Made by a program: the position numbers and the translations under genes
The notes under the pieces: generated by a model
What the model saw: the letters and a program-made list of their open reading frames with translations, nothing else
Database searches by the model: none
What the model was told of the DNA's origin: nothing
DNA from: Chitinimonas_A lacunae
Lineage (GTDB): Bacteria; Pseudomonadota; Gammaproteobacteria; Burkholderiales; Chitinimonadaceae
NCBI RefSeq assembly: GCF_042650885.1
Contig: NZ_JBHSBU010000001.1
Location: 3,100,001 to 3,164,000 of the forward strand
DNA length: 64,000 nucleotides
Direction: 5' to 3'
Part shown: piece by piece, positions 1 to 7,495 of the stretch
Position numbering within the stretch: the stretch's first letter is position 1
How the letters are laid out: each line of letters begins with the position of its first letter

Positions 1-377
1 TCCTGCTGTGCCAGGTCTTCCGCATGTTCAAACGGCAGATACATAAACACCCGCTCGATTGGCGTCAGCGCCCGGTCAAAGCCGGCATCGACTGCCTGCT
101 GTGCCGCCGCCAAGGCCAGCGCGTCGCCGGCAAAGGCGCGGGCGCTGTCGCGGAACAGATTGCGCGGCATCTGATCGGTCAGCAGCAAATAGGCCAGCGT
201 ACCGGACGGCGTGCTCAGCCATTCCTTCAGTCCGCCCTGTAGCGCCGTCTCGACCAGCGCAGCGAAGCGCGCAGCCAGTTCGGCATCGAAAGCCGGATCT
301 TTGCCAAACCAGCGCTGTGGCGACAGTCCGAACCAGAAATCGGTGAGTTCAGCGGGGGTGGCAGCGGCGATGTCCAT
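1..377 (-). CDS. DUF924 family protein (N-terminal part, runs off the window)
   Basis: I translated this reading frame by hand; it has no stop inside the window because the gene continues past base 1. It begins ATG at 375-377 after an AAGG-type ribosome site. The visible 125 residues match DUF924: an FWFG motif near residues 14-17, a KDPAFDAEL segment, a DQMPRNLFR block, an RAFA..A.ALA block, and an ERVFMYLPFEHAED segment near the end. The family is an all-helical, TPR-like, soluble protein of about 180-200 residues with no settled function. The C-terminal third is missing here only because of the window edge. Confidence 0.85.
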   Translation of the reverse strand, partial: MDIAAATPAELTDFWFGLSPQRWFGKDPAFDAELAARFAALVETALQGGLKEWLSTPSGTLAYLLLTDQMPRNLFRDSARAFAGDALALAAAQQAVDAGFDRALTPIERVFMYLPFEHAEDLAQQ

Positions 378-511
378 GGGCAATCCTTACAGGATCATGC
401 AGGGTTCAGCAGCGAACGTCAGCGAATACACAGCAGTGTTATGACAGTCGCACCAGTAACCGGCTTAGCGGTTACAATTCGCCTTTATAGGAAGGCAATA
501 CTATATATGAC

Positions 512-1591
512 TCAGGCCAGCGCCAGCGGCTGTACCTCAGCCTGTCCCGGCGCCGGACCCAGTCCCAGCGCCTCACCATGGCGGGCGGCACAGGCAAGCC
601 CCGCCTCGTAGCCAAGCTGATACAAGCGCCGCAGATTGTCGCGGTTCCAGTCGAGCGCCTCACGACACTGTTCTTCCGAGGCGACAAAGGGCACTTCGAT
701 CAGTTGCCGCAAACGCCGTCCATGGCGGTCGCGGTTATGGCGCAGATCGAACAGTTCGGTATCACGTTGGGCCGTGAACACCAGGGGCGCCACAATCGAC
801 AACACATAGGCGTCCCACAGATTGCGCGGTTCGCGCAACAACTTGGTGTGGCCCAATACGTCGAGCACGACGATATTGTCGATCGCCAGCCCATCGTCGA
901 GCGCCGCCAGCACGCCCCGGTAATTGAGGCACTCAAAGGCAGCGCCTTCGTAGTACAGCTCGCCGTCGAGCCGATAGGGCGGATACAGAAAAGGATAGGA
1001 CATGGCGGCGCGAAAGCGCCGCTCGTCGAGTTGGTGCTGGTCCCACAGCACCATCTGCCGCCGGGTCAGATTGAAGGCATGCAGATAGAATCGGGTGCGG
1101 CTCTCCCGCAGACGGTCGAAATCGACCACGTCGGCCACAAAGGGCACATGGGCGCACATGCCCTGGCTATGCCAGCCCAGATCGCTCGGGCACCAGCTCG
1201 ATAGCGATAGCTGCAACCAATCGTTGCACAGATGCAACCACTCTTCGCCGTAGCCTGGCCACAAAGGCCAGCGCGGCGGCAAACAGGCGCGGAACTGCTC
1301 AGCCAGTGCGCCTGGCTTGTGGAATACCTTGTAATTGACCGGAAACAAGCGATAGATCGGATCGGCCACGCCGAAATCGACCGTCGCGGCCAGTGCTGAC
1401 AGCGGGTCAGCACGACGAGGCGCCAGATAGAGCAATCCGATCAGCGCACCCGCCCCGGAGGCGGAAATCACATCGAACTCGACCCCGGCTGCCGCAAAAG
1501 CCGCCAGGGCACCCGCCATATAAGTCGAATTAGGAGCTCCGCCGCCAATCACCAGGGCGTTGCCGGAACCACGAGAGGAGCTGGAAAGCAT
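512..1591 (-). CDS. Patatin-like phospholipase family protein, paralogue A
   Basis: The 359-residue product has the patatin-type alpha/beta core: a glycine-rich oxyanion loop GGGAPNS at residues 16-22 and a nucleophile-elbow region SASGAGAL at 43-50. In ordinary patatins the elbow is GxSxG; here the aligned position is glycine and the candidate serine sits one residue earlier, in a small-x-Ser-x-small pattern. The usual DG(G/A) catalytic aspartate motif is EGA at 215-217. It is about half identical by eye to the protein at 2950-4056. There is no signal peptide. The gene is divergent from the binding-protein gene at 1740. No strong ribosome site precedes the start, so the N-terminus is less certain. 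Lipid hydrolysis is inferred from fold only. Confidence 0.8.
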   Translation of the reverse strand: MLSSSSRGSGNALVIGGGAPNSTYMAGALAAFAAAGVEFDVISASGAGALIGLLYLAPRRADPLSALAATVDFGVADPIYRLFPVNYKVFHKPGALAEQFRACLPPRWPLWPGYGEEWLHLCNDWLQLSLSSWCPSDLGWHSQGMCAHVPFVADVVDFDRLRESRTRFYLHAFNLTRRQMVLWDQHQLDERRFRAAMSYPFLYPPYRLDGELYYEGAAFECLNYRGVLAALDDGLAIDNIVVLDVLGHTKLLREPRNLWDAYVLSIVAPLVFTAQRDTELFDLRHNRDRHGRRLRQLIEVPFVASEEQCREALDWNRDNLRRLYQLGYEAGLACAARHGEALGLGPAPGQAEVQPLALA

Positions 1592-1739
1592 GAAGACGTC
1601 AACGCTGCGCGCTATGCTGGCAAAGGGCGCGGATTATTGGCCATGCGGCCGAGCAATACAAGAAAACCAGCATAAACAGAACATTGAATCCCCCCCCGGC
1701 GCCACATCGCGGCGCCATGACCATTTTGAGGAGAAAGTC

Positions 1740-2861
1740 TTGCGGTCCCTGCCCTTCCGTCTCTCTGCGCTAGCGCTTGTCTGCGGCCAAGTCTGCGCCG
1801 CCGACCTGGTGGTCGGTAGCGTCAACCCCATGTCGGGCGTCATGGCCGATATGGGTAACGAACTGATGTGGGGGGCCCGTGCCGCCTTCGAAGCCGTCAA
1901 CGCCCAAGGTGGCGTCAACGGCAACCGCCTGGTGCTGCTGGCCAAGGACGGCGGCTACCGTCCCGCCGAGGCCGCCGCCGTGGTGAAAAACCTGATCGAG
2001 CAGGATAAGCCCATCGCCCTGATCGCCATCGCCGGCACCTCGATCAACGAAGAAATCCTCAACCAGAAACTGCTCAACCACGCCCAGATTCCCCATGTCG
2101 GGCCGCTGTCGGGCGGAGCGGTGCTGCGCCGGCCGATCAACCCGTATCTGTACAACGTCCGCGCCAGCTATCGGGCCGAGGCAAGCCGGCTGGTCAAGCA
2201 GGCGCTGACCATGGGCGCCACCAAGATCGCTATGTTCTACCAGAACGACGATTTCGGTCTCGATGGCCTCAATTCGGTCGAAGCCGAGCTGAAAAAACAC
2301 AATATGAAGGTGATCGCCACCGGCAGCTACGAGACCGGTGCCGACGACGTCCGCGCAGCAGTCAGCACCATTGCCAAGGCCGGACCCGACGCCGTCATCA
2401 TGTTCTCGGCCGACAAGACCGCCGCCGCCTTTATGCGCGGCATGCGCCAGCACAACAGCACCGCCAACTTCTATGCCGCTTCGCTGGTCAACCATCGGAT
2501 CCTGATCCAGCAAGCCGGCCTCAATAATGTGCAGAACCTGGTGATCTCCCAGGTGGTGCCCTCGCCCAACAATCTGAGCAAACCGATCGTCAAGGAATAC
2601 CGCGACGCCTTGAAGCGCCATATTCCCGAAGCCAAACCGAGTTATTTTGGGCTGGAAAGCTATATCGCCGCCAAGGTGCTGATCGAAGGGCTGAAGCGGG
2701 CCGGTCCCTCGCCAACCCGCCAGTCGCTGCAAAAAGCCCTCGACGGCATCGGCCGCTACAACGCTGGCGGCTTTGAGCTGACCTTCGGCCCCAATGACCG
2801 CGAAGGGTCGGAATTCGTCGATATCGCCATCGTCGGCGCCGACGGCGAATTCCGCCAATAA
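1740..2861 (+). CDS. ABC transporter substrate-binding protein, branched-chain amino acid type (Peripla_BP_6)
   Basis: I place the start at the TTG at 1740 because GAGGAG lies about eight bases upstream and the first residues then form a clean signal peptide (MRSLPFRLSALALVC, cleavage predicted after VCA near residue 20). The mature 350-residue protein opens with DLVVGSVNPMSGVMADMG and continues with GVNGNRLVLLAKDGGY, typical of Leu/Ile/Val-binding-protein-like receptors of type I periplasmic fold. No cognate permease or ATPase genes are nearby; the gene lies between two patatin-like paralogues. The ligand cannot be read from sequence, and a sensory role is as possible as transport. Confidence 0.88.
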   Translation: MRSLPFRLSALALVCGQVCAADLVVGSVNPMSGVMADMGNELMWGARAAFEAVNAQGGVNGNRLVLLAKDGGYRPAEAAAVVKNLIEQDKPIALIAIAGTSINEEILNQKLLNHAQIPHVGPLSGGAVLRRPINPYLYNVRASYRAEASRLVKQALTMGATKIAMFYQNDDFGLDGLNSVEAELKKHNMKVIATGSYETGADDVRAAVSTIAKAGPDAVIMFSADKTAAAFMRGMRQHNSTANFYAASLVNHRILIQQAGLNNVQNLVISQVVPSPNNLSKPIVKEYRDALKRHIPEAKPSYFGLESYIAAKVLIEGLKRAGPSPTRQSLQKALDGIGRYNAGGFELTFGPNDREGSEFVDIAIVGADGEFRQ

Positions 2862-2879
2862 GGCGGCTTGAGACCAGGA

Positions 2880-2900
2880 CGGCGGCCGTTCCGGCCGCCG
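2880..2900 (+). terminator. GC-rich hairpin between the binding protein and patatin B
   Basis: An 8-bp perfect stem of C/G bases (CGGCGGCC paired with GGCCGCCG) follows the stop at 2861 by 18 bases. No T-run follows, so it may attenuate transcription or protect the 3' end rather than act as a classical terminator. Confidence 0.4.
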
Positions 2901-2949
2901 GGAGGATAGATCGGCCGTCGCCACGGCCATGCCATAGGAGGAGGAAGAA

Positions 2950-4056
2950 ATGGAAGCACCGCGCGAGCATGTACCCGCCGGGAAAAAAGCGTTGCTGATC
3001 AGCGGTGGCGCCCCCAATGCAACCTTGATGGCCGGCGCCCTGGTGGCGTTCATCGACCAGGGCGTCGAATTCGATGTGGTATCGACCTCGGGCGCCGGCG
3101 CTCTGATCGGCCTGCTCTATCAGGCCCCCGTCGGCGGCGATCCACGCAAGGCCCTGTCGCAGACGGTCAATATGGGCATCTCCGACCTGATCTACCGGGC
3201 CCTGCCGATCAACTACAAGGTCTTTATGAAGCCCGGCACCGGGGCCGAGCTGTACCGCAAGCTGCTGGCGATGAATCCGTTCGCCCGCGAGTTGCAGGAG
3301 CAGCTGGGCGACAATCAGGCCGAGCGACTGCTGAACGACTGGCTGCAACTGTGGTGGCAGACTCTGTCGCCGAGCAATCTGGGGCCGCAGAGCCTCGGGC
3401 TGTGCGCCCATGTGCCGTTTGCCAGTACCGTGATCGATTTCGCGGCGATCAAGCAGGTCAAGCCGTACTTCTATATCAACGCCTTCAACGTCAGCAAAGG
3501 CCAGATGGAGATCTGGACCAAGGAGGAGCTGAGCCTCGACCATTTCCTGGCCGCCCTGTCCTTCCCGTTGATCTACCCGCCCTATCAGATCGGCGAGGAC
3601 TACTACATCGAAGGCGCGGCCATCGATACGATCAACTTCCGCGCCCTGGTCAGCGACAACCCGGCCGAGCCCGGTCTGCATACCGATCTCGATACCCTGG
3701 TGGTGTTCGATATCCTGGGCAGCGACAAGCTGATCCAGAAGCCGCGCGATCTGTACGACGCCTGGGTGCGCTCGATCATCACGCCACTGGTCGAGATTTC
3801 GCGCGACGATATCAAGCTGTTCGAATACCAGTACAACCTCAACCCCGACGGCACGCCGAAACGGCGTCTGCTCAAGGTGCCGCTGATGGCTGATATTCCG
3901 GCCGACCATTGGCCCAAGGTGCTCGACTGGTCAAGCTCCAATCTCGAACTGCTCTATAAGGTCGGCTATAACGCCGGGCTTAAGTTCTGCCATGAACACG
4001 CCGACGCGCTCAATATTGAGTTCAACGGACGTATTCCGCCGATGCAGTTATCTTGA
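2950..4056 (+). CDS. Patatin-like phospholipase family protein, paralogue B
   Basis: This 368-residue product starts after a strong GGAGGAGGAAG ribosome site. It has the same architecture as the protein at 512-1591: oxyanion loop SGGAPNA at residues 18-24, elbow region STSGAGALIG at 45-54, and EGAAID at 221-226 where patatins normally have DG(G/A). The segments INYKVFMKPG, LCAHVPFA and FPLIYPPYQIG are shared almost word for word with paralogue A. No signal peptide is seen. It is co-directional with the binding protein upstream (88-base gap) and may be cotranscribed. Both copies carry the same unusual elbow, which argues for a distinct subfamily rather than decay of one copy. Confidence 0.82.
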   Translation: MEAPREHVPAGKKALLISGGAPNATLMAGALVAFIDQGVEFDVVSTSGAGALIGLLYQAPVGGDPRKALSQTVNMGISDLIYRALPINYKVFMKPGTGAELYRKLLAMNPFARELQEQLGDNQAERLLNDWLQLWWQTLSPSNLGPQSLGLCAHVPFASTVIDFAAIKQVKPYFYINAFNVSKGQMEIWTKEELSLDHFLAALSFPLIYPPYQIGEDYYIEGAAIDTINFRALVSDNPAEPGLHTDLDTLVVFDILGSDKLIQKPRDLYDAWVRSIITPLVEISRDDIKLFEYQYNLNPDGTPKRRLLKVPLMADIPADHWPKVLDWSSSNLELLYKVGYNAGLKFCHEHADALNIEFNGRIPPMQLS

Positions 4057-4086
4057 TTTGATTATTTCTGTTGGTTTCCCGCTGTA

Positions 4087-4115
4087 GATCTTGCACCTGT
4101 TTTGCTGATTATTTT
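4087..4115 (-). repeat. Dispersed 29-bp AT-rich element, copy 1
   Basis: Read on the minus strand it is AAAATAATCAG, CAAAACAGG, TGCAAGATC. It lies 22 bases beyond the stop of the O-methyltransferase gene, in the convergent spacer with patatin B, in the sense direction of the methyltransferase. It aligns without gaps to ten other copies in this window. Confidence 0.65.
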
Positions 4116-4137
4116 CTATCAGCTTAACCGGTGCAGC

Positions 4138-4788
4138 TCAGCGGCGACGCAGCAAGGTCATGCCGTCGCCGATCGGCAGCATCACCAGCTCGACGCGCGG
4201 ATCATGCGCCAACTTCATATTGAGGGCGCGCAATACCCCGACATAGGTGGGTTCGTCGAGCGCCGGCCGGGCGACCAGTCCTTCGAGCAGCACATCGTCG
4301 AGTACGATCAGTCCACCGGGCCGCACCAGTCGCAAGGCGGTTTCGACATAGAAGGGGTAGCTTGGCTTGTCGGCGTCGATAAAGATCAGGTCGTAGCGGT
4401 CAGCCTCGTCTTCGGCCAGCATGGTGGCCAGGGTGCGCTGGGCCGGGCCCAGCCTGAGATCGATCTTATGGCTGATATTGGCCGCTTCCCAATGCTGCTG
4501 CGCCACGGCGGCGAAACTGGCCGACAGGTCGCAGCACACCAGCTTGCCGCCTTCCGGCAGGGCCAGCGCCATCGCCAGCGCGCTGTAGCCAAGGAAAGTC
4601 CCGACTTCGAGACAGCGACGGGCGCCGCTGAGGCGAATCAGAAACGCCAGCAGGGCCGCCTGCTCGGGTGAGGTGCGCAGATGGGCCAGTCGGTGACCGG
4701 CGGTAGCTTCGCGCAATGCCTTGAGTGCCGGCGGTTCGCGCGTGCCGTAGGCCAGCAGATAGGCGGCGATATCGGGTTCTAGCGGCAT
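4138..4788 (-). CDS. O-methyltransferase family protein (class I SAM-dependent)
   Basis: I choose the ATG at 4788, giving 216 residues, because the longer frame upstream is unlike the family and AAGAG precedes this codon. The product has the SAM-binding motif EVGTFLGYSALAMALALP near residues 54-71, an acidic residue after strand 2 (CCDLS), the IFIDADKPSYPFYVE metal/catechol-binding region, and RPGGLIVLDDVLLEG. This is the catechol/caffeoyl-CoA O-methyltransferase fold (Methyltransf_3), about 215-220 residues. It is soluble. Substrate is not deducible; bacterial members methylate small phenolic acceptors. A TATAAT box lies 88 bases upstream. Confidence 0.9.
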   Translation of the reverse strand: MPLEPDIAAYLLAYGTREPPALKALREATAGHRLAHLRTSPEQAALLAFLIRLSGARRCLEVGTFLGYSALAMALALPEGGKLVCCDLSASFAAVAQQHWEAANISHKIDLRLGPAQRTLATMLAEDEADRYDLIFIDADKPSYPFYVETALRLVRPGGLIVLDDVLLEGLVARPALDEPTYVGVLRALNMKLAHDPRVELVMLPIGDGMTLLRRR

Positions 4789-4875
4789 GTGCGTACTCTT
4801 GCGACGGAACAGCCGCCGCCGGAGCGACGGTAAAGGGAACGAACCAGGGCGACCACAAAGCTGCATGGGCGCCGC

Positions 4876-4881
4876 ATTATA
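4876..4881 (-). promoter_or_regulatory. -10 box for the O-methyltransferase gene
   Basis: A perfect TATAAT on the minus strand lies 88 bases upstream of the start at 4788. I see no convincing -35 hexamer at 16-18 bases, so only the -10 element is supported. Confidence 0.4.
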
Positions 4882-5151
4882 CCTTGGGGCTGCCATACCG
4901 CGCCGAATCAGGCTCCAAACCATTGTCATGGCGCTGGCGGCCGCAGTTGGACCAGGTGGGCCGAGCGACGTTCTCCCCTGCTGGGACTTTGTTTGCGTCC
5001 CGATGGATTTTGCAGCGGGTTTGCTAAAGCGTAGTTCAATCAGCGCCGGACAAGGGGCCAATCGGCGACAACGACGGCGCTATAGGCGGGGAAAAGGCTG
5101 GAAGTGCTGGACGGGACGTCCGGACCGTGAGGAAAGACGGGCATAAAAGCA
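4882..5151. other. Gene-free spacer between the O-methyltransferase and the tRNA terminator
   Basis: No frame in this stretch has a ribosome site with a recognisable product. It holds only the upstream part of the methyltransferase promoter on one side and the tRNA terminator on the other. Confidence 0.5.
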
Positions 5152-5183
5152 AACGGCCCGGCAATCTAGATTGCCGAGCCGTT
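5152..5183 (-). terminator. Rho-independent terminator of the tRNA-Lys pair
   Basis: A 14-bp stem with one mismatch (AACGGCTCGGCAAT with its complement) and a CTAG loop is followed on the minus strand by TGCTTTTA. It lies six bases downstream of the tRNA at 5190. Confidence 0.85.
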
Positions 5184-5189
5184 GATGTC

Positions 5190-5265
5190 TGGTGGGGCGT
5201 CACAGATTCGAACTGTGGACCTACGGATTAAGAGTCCGCTGCTCTACCAGCTGAGCTAACGCCCC
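5190..5265 (-). tRNA. tRNA-Lys (anticodon CTT)
   Basis: The 76-base gene folds as a cloverleaf: acceptor GGGGCGT pairs with ACGCCCC, the D-arm is AGCTCAGCTGGTAGAGC, the anticodon stem is GCGGA with loop CTCTTAA, and the T-arm carries GTTCGAATC. Anticodon CTT reads AAG. The 3' ACCA is encoded. It lies eight bases downstream of a second tRNA-Lys and probably comes from the same transcript. The anticodon arms of the two genes are almost identical. Confidence 0.97.
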
Positions 5266-5273
5266 GTTTCTCC

Positions 5274-5349
5274 TGGTGGGTCGTGCGGGACTCGAACCTG
5301 CGACCAACGGATTAAAAGTCCGCTGCTCTACCGACTGAGCTAACGACCC
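5274..5349 (-). tRNA. tRNA-Lys (anticodon TTT)
   Basis: The 76-base gene has acceptor GGGTCGT paired with ACGACCC, D-arm AGCTCAGTCGGTAGAGC, anticodon loop CTTTTAA (TTT, reading AAA and by wobble AAG) and T-loop GTTCGAGTC, with encoded CCA. It is the promoter-proximal gene of the two-tRNA unit; the consensus promoter sits 14 bases upstream. Confidence 0.97.
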
Positions 5350-5362
5350 GGAGAAGACGCGC

Positions 5363-5390
5363 ATTATAAACAGGCGGGAGAAACTGTCAA
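5363..5390 (-). promoter_or_regulatory. Consensus sigma-70 promoter of the tRNA-Lys pair
   Basis: On the minus strand TTGACA (5390-5385) and TATAAT (5368-5363) are both perfect, separated by 16 bases. A GC-rich discriminator (GCGCGTC) follows the -10 box, the arrangement seen in stringently controlled stable-RNA promoters. Confidence 0.88.
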
Positions 5391-5457
5391 GCCTGTTTGC
5401 ATAAAAATCCTGCTGAACGGCCCAGTGCCACAGCCTGGGTAGGACCGGCAAAGCCCT

Positions 5458-5463
5458 TATAAT
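5458..5463 (+). promoter_or_regulatory. -10 box for gloA
   Basis: A perfect TATAAT lies 62 bases upstream of the gloA start. The -35 region (GCCTGGGT area) is a poor match, so this is a partial promoter call. Confidence 0.45.
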
Positions 5464-5524
5464 AACTGGATTTCAGAACTGCCCAGCCGGGTGGCCCGGC
5501 TCTTTTCCCGAAAGGAACCCTGCG

Positions 5525-5920
5525 ATGCGTCTCCTTCATACCATGCTTCGCGTCGGCGATCTCGACCGTTCGCTGCGCTTTTACACCGAAGTGCTCGGCA
5601 TGCGGCTGCTGCGCAAGCAAGACTATCCCGAAGGTCGCTTTACCCTGGCCTTTGTCGGCTATGGCGACGAATCCGAGCACAGCGTGATCGAGCTGACCCA
5701 TAACTGGGATACCGACCACTACGACCTCGGCACGGCCTTTGGCCATATCGCGCTCGAAGTCGACAACGCCCAGGCCGCCTGCGATGCCGTGCGTGCCCTG
5801 GGCGGCCGCGTCACCCGCGAAGCCGGTCCGATGAAGCACGGCACCACCGTGATCGCCTTTGTCGAAGACCCGGACGGCTACAAGATCGAATTCATCGAGA
5901 AGTCCAGCACTTCGGCGTGA
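5525..5920 (+). CDS. gloA: Lactoylglutathione lyase (glyoxalase I)
   Basis: GloA converts the hemithioacetal of methylglyoxal and glutathione to S-lactoylglutathione in the cytosol. The 131-residue product is the usual length. The four metal ligands are all present at the Escherichia coli positions: His5, Glu56, His74 and Glu122. The N-terminal MRLLHTMLRVGDLDRSLRFY and the EDPDGYKIEFIE end are typical of the nickel-type bacterial enzyme. AAAGGAA precedes the ATG. The gene is monocistronic: TATAAT upstream and a strong terminator 61 bases downstream. It matches the glutathione biosynthesis genes elsewhere in the window. Confidence 0.97.
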   Translation: MRLLHTMLRVGDLDRSLRFYTEVLGMRLLRKQDYPEGRFTLAFVGYGDESEHSVIELTHNWDTDHYDLGTAFGHIALEVDNAQAACDAVRALGGRVTREAGPMKHGTTVIAFVEDPDGYKIEFIEKSSTSA

Positions 5921-5981
5921 GCCGTGGCCTGACCAGGTCAGGCCGAGGCCGGGATAGCCTGGCCATGCGTCGCCATGAAAA

Positions 5982-6005
5982 AACGGCCGGGTCACCCCGG
6001 CCGTT
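5982..6005 (+). terminator. Terminator between gloA and the convergent gltL
   Basis: A 10-bp perfect stem (AACGGCCGGG and complement) with a TCAC loop is flanked by A's on the left and TTATT on the right, so it may work in both directions. A half-match to the dispersed AT-rich element (ending TTGCAAGATC at 6020-6029) follows immediately. Confidence 0.8.
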
Positions 6006-6057
6006 ATTATTTATGCTTATTGCAAGATCTTTTGATTTTTCTTTTATAAAGAATCTG

Positions 6058-6086
6058 GCTCTTGCAAAGAATTTGCAGATTATTTT
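6058..6086 (-). repeat. Dispersed 29-bp AT-rich element, copy 2
   Basis: On the minus strand it reads AAAATAATCTG, CAAATTCTT, TGCAAGAGC. Its first bases overlap the TAA stop codon of gltL, so the element starts inside the end of the gene and runs in its sense direction. Confidence 0.65.
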
Positions 6087-6819
6087 AGTGGTGCAGGATC
6101 TTCGACAGAAAGGCCTGGGCCCGGTCAGAGCGTTGGCTCAGGTCGCCAAAGAACTGCTCCTTGGGGCAGTCCTCGATGATGCGGCCCTGGTCCATAAAGA
6201 TCACCCGGTGCGCCACCTTGCGGGCGAAGCCCATTTCGTGGGTCACGCACATCATGGTCATGCCTTCCTGGGCCAGTTCGACCATCACATCGAGCACTTC
6301 ATTGACCATTTCCGGGTCAAGCGCCGAGGTGGGCTCGTCGAACAGCATCACGATCGGGTCCATCGCCAGCGCCCGGGCAATCGCCACCCGCTGCTGCTGG
6401 CCGCCCGACAACTGGCCGGGGAATTTGGCGGCATGGGCCTTGAGGCCGACGCGGTCGAGCAGCTTCATGCCCTTGTCGCGTGCTTCCTCGCGGCTGCGGC
6501 CCAGCACCTTTTCCTGGGCGATCGACAGATTGTCGGTAATGGTCAGATGCGGGAACAGCTCGAAATGTTGGAACACCATCCCCACGCGCGAGCGCAGCTT
6601 GGGCAGATTGGTGCCCGGGGCGGAGATCGAGGTGCCGTCGACCACGATATCGCCCTTCTGGAACGGTTCGAGCGCGTTGACGCACTTGATCAGGGTACTT
6701 TTGCCCGAACCGGACGGGCCGCATACCACCACCACATCACCCTTCTTCACTTCGGTGGAGCAGTCGGTCAGCACCTGGAAGCTGCCGTACCACTTGGAAA
6801 CCTGCTTGATCGAAATCAT
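6085..6819 (-). CDS. gltL: Amino acid ABC transporter ATPase, glutamate/aspartate type
   Basis: The 244-residue ATPase energises uptake of a polar amino acid from the inner face of the membrane. Walker A GPSGSGKST is at residues 34-42, the Q-loop is in VFQHFELFPH, the signature LSGGQQQR is at 137-144, Walker B ends in DE at 161-162, and the H-loop is in VTHEMGF. It is the last gene of the gltI-J-K-L unit, 13 bases after gltK. The PAAT (polar amino acid transporter) family is certain; glutamate/aspartate specificity comes from synteny with gltIJKL. A second, related ATPase gene lies at the other end of the cluster. Confidence 0.92.
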   Translation of the reverse strand: MISIKQVSKWYGSFQVLTDCSTEVKKGDVVVVCGPSGSGKSTLIKCVNALEPFQKGDIVVDGTSISAPGTNLPKLRSRVGMVFQHFELFPHLTITDNLSIAQEKVLGRSREEARDKGMKLLDRVGLKAHAAKFPGQLSGGQQQRVAIARALAMDPIVMLFDEPTSALDPEMVNEVLDVMVELAQEGMTMMCVTHEMGFARKVAHRVIFMDQGRIIEDCPKEQFFGDLSQRSDRAQAFLSKILHH

Positions 6820-6832
6820 CGGGGAACCCCTC

Positions 6833-7495
6833 TTAACGTATCACCGCGATCCGCGCATGCAGTCGCTTGACCAGGAAGGACAGCGAGAAGCTGACCACGA
6901 AGTAGACCACTGCCACCGCCATGTACATCTCGAACAGCGTGCCGTCGCGGTGGGCGACCTTGTCGGCCGCGCCGAGCAGGTCGGTGGCGCCGACCACATA
7001 GACCAGCGAGGTATCCTGGAACAGGATGATGGTCTGGGTCAGCAACAGCGGCAGCACATTGCGGAACGCCTGCGGCAGCACGACATAGCGCATGGTCTGG
7101 CGATAGGTGAAACCCATGGCATAACCGGCATTGACCTGGCCACGCGGAATCGACTGAATACCGGCCCGGATGATTTCGCAGAAATACGCGGCCTCGAAGA
7201 TCGAGAAGGTCAGGTAGGCCGATTTCTCGGCGCCCACATCGACCCCGGTCAGCAAGGGCACCAGGATATAGAACCAGAAGATCACCAGCACCAGCGGCAG
7301 CGAACGGAACAGATTGACGTAAGCCGACGCCAGCATCGACAGCCACTTGATGCTCGACAGCCGCGCCATCGCCAGCAGGGTGCCGAAGAAGATCCCCACC
7401 ACGGTGGCAAAGGCGGTCAGCGATACCGAATATTTGAAGCCCTGCCACAGGAAGTCCTGGGCACGGCCAATGGCGGCAAGATCGAATTCCATCAT
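6833..7495 (-). CDS. gltK: Amino acid ABC transporter permease, GltK-like
   Basis: This 220-residue inner-membrane protein is one half of the transport channel. It has about five hydrophobic segments, the HisM/QM-type motif SLPLVLVIFWFYILVPL, and the EAA loop EAAYFCEIIRAGIQSIPRGQ followed by NAGYAMGFTYRQTMRYVVLPQA. Its start overlaps the gltJ stop by four bases (ATGA), so translation is probably coupled. Length and order match gltK of the glutamate/aspartate system. Confidence 0.92.
   Translation of the reverse strand: MMEFDLAAIGRAQDFLWQGFKYSVSLTAFATVVGIFFGTLLAMARLSSIKWLSMLASAYVNLFRSLPLVLVIFWFYILVPLLTGVDVGAEKSAYLTFSIFEAAYFCEIIRAGIQSIPRGQVNAGYAMGFTYRQTMRYVVLPQAFRNVLPLLLTQTIILFQDTSLVYVVGATDLLGAADKVAHRDGTLFEMYMAVAVVYFVVSFSLSFLVKRLHARIAVIR

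Noticed and set aside
5118..5150. GAGGAAAGACGGGC resembles the conserved GAGGAAAGTCC box of RNase P RNA
   Set aside because: Only this short match is present. The flanking conserved regions of RNase P RNA are absent and the space is too small.
6006..6030. Possible twelfth copy of the AT-rich element on the plus strand after the gloA terminator
   Set aside because: Only the TGCAAGATC end matches; the first 20 bases do not fit the alignment, so it is not counted.
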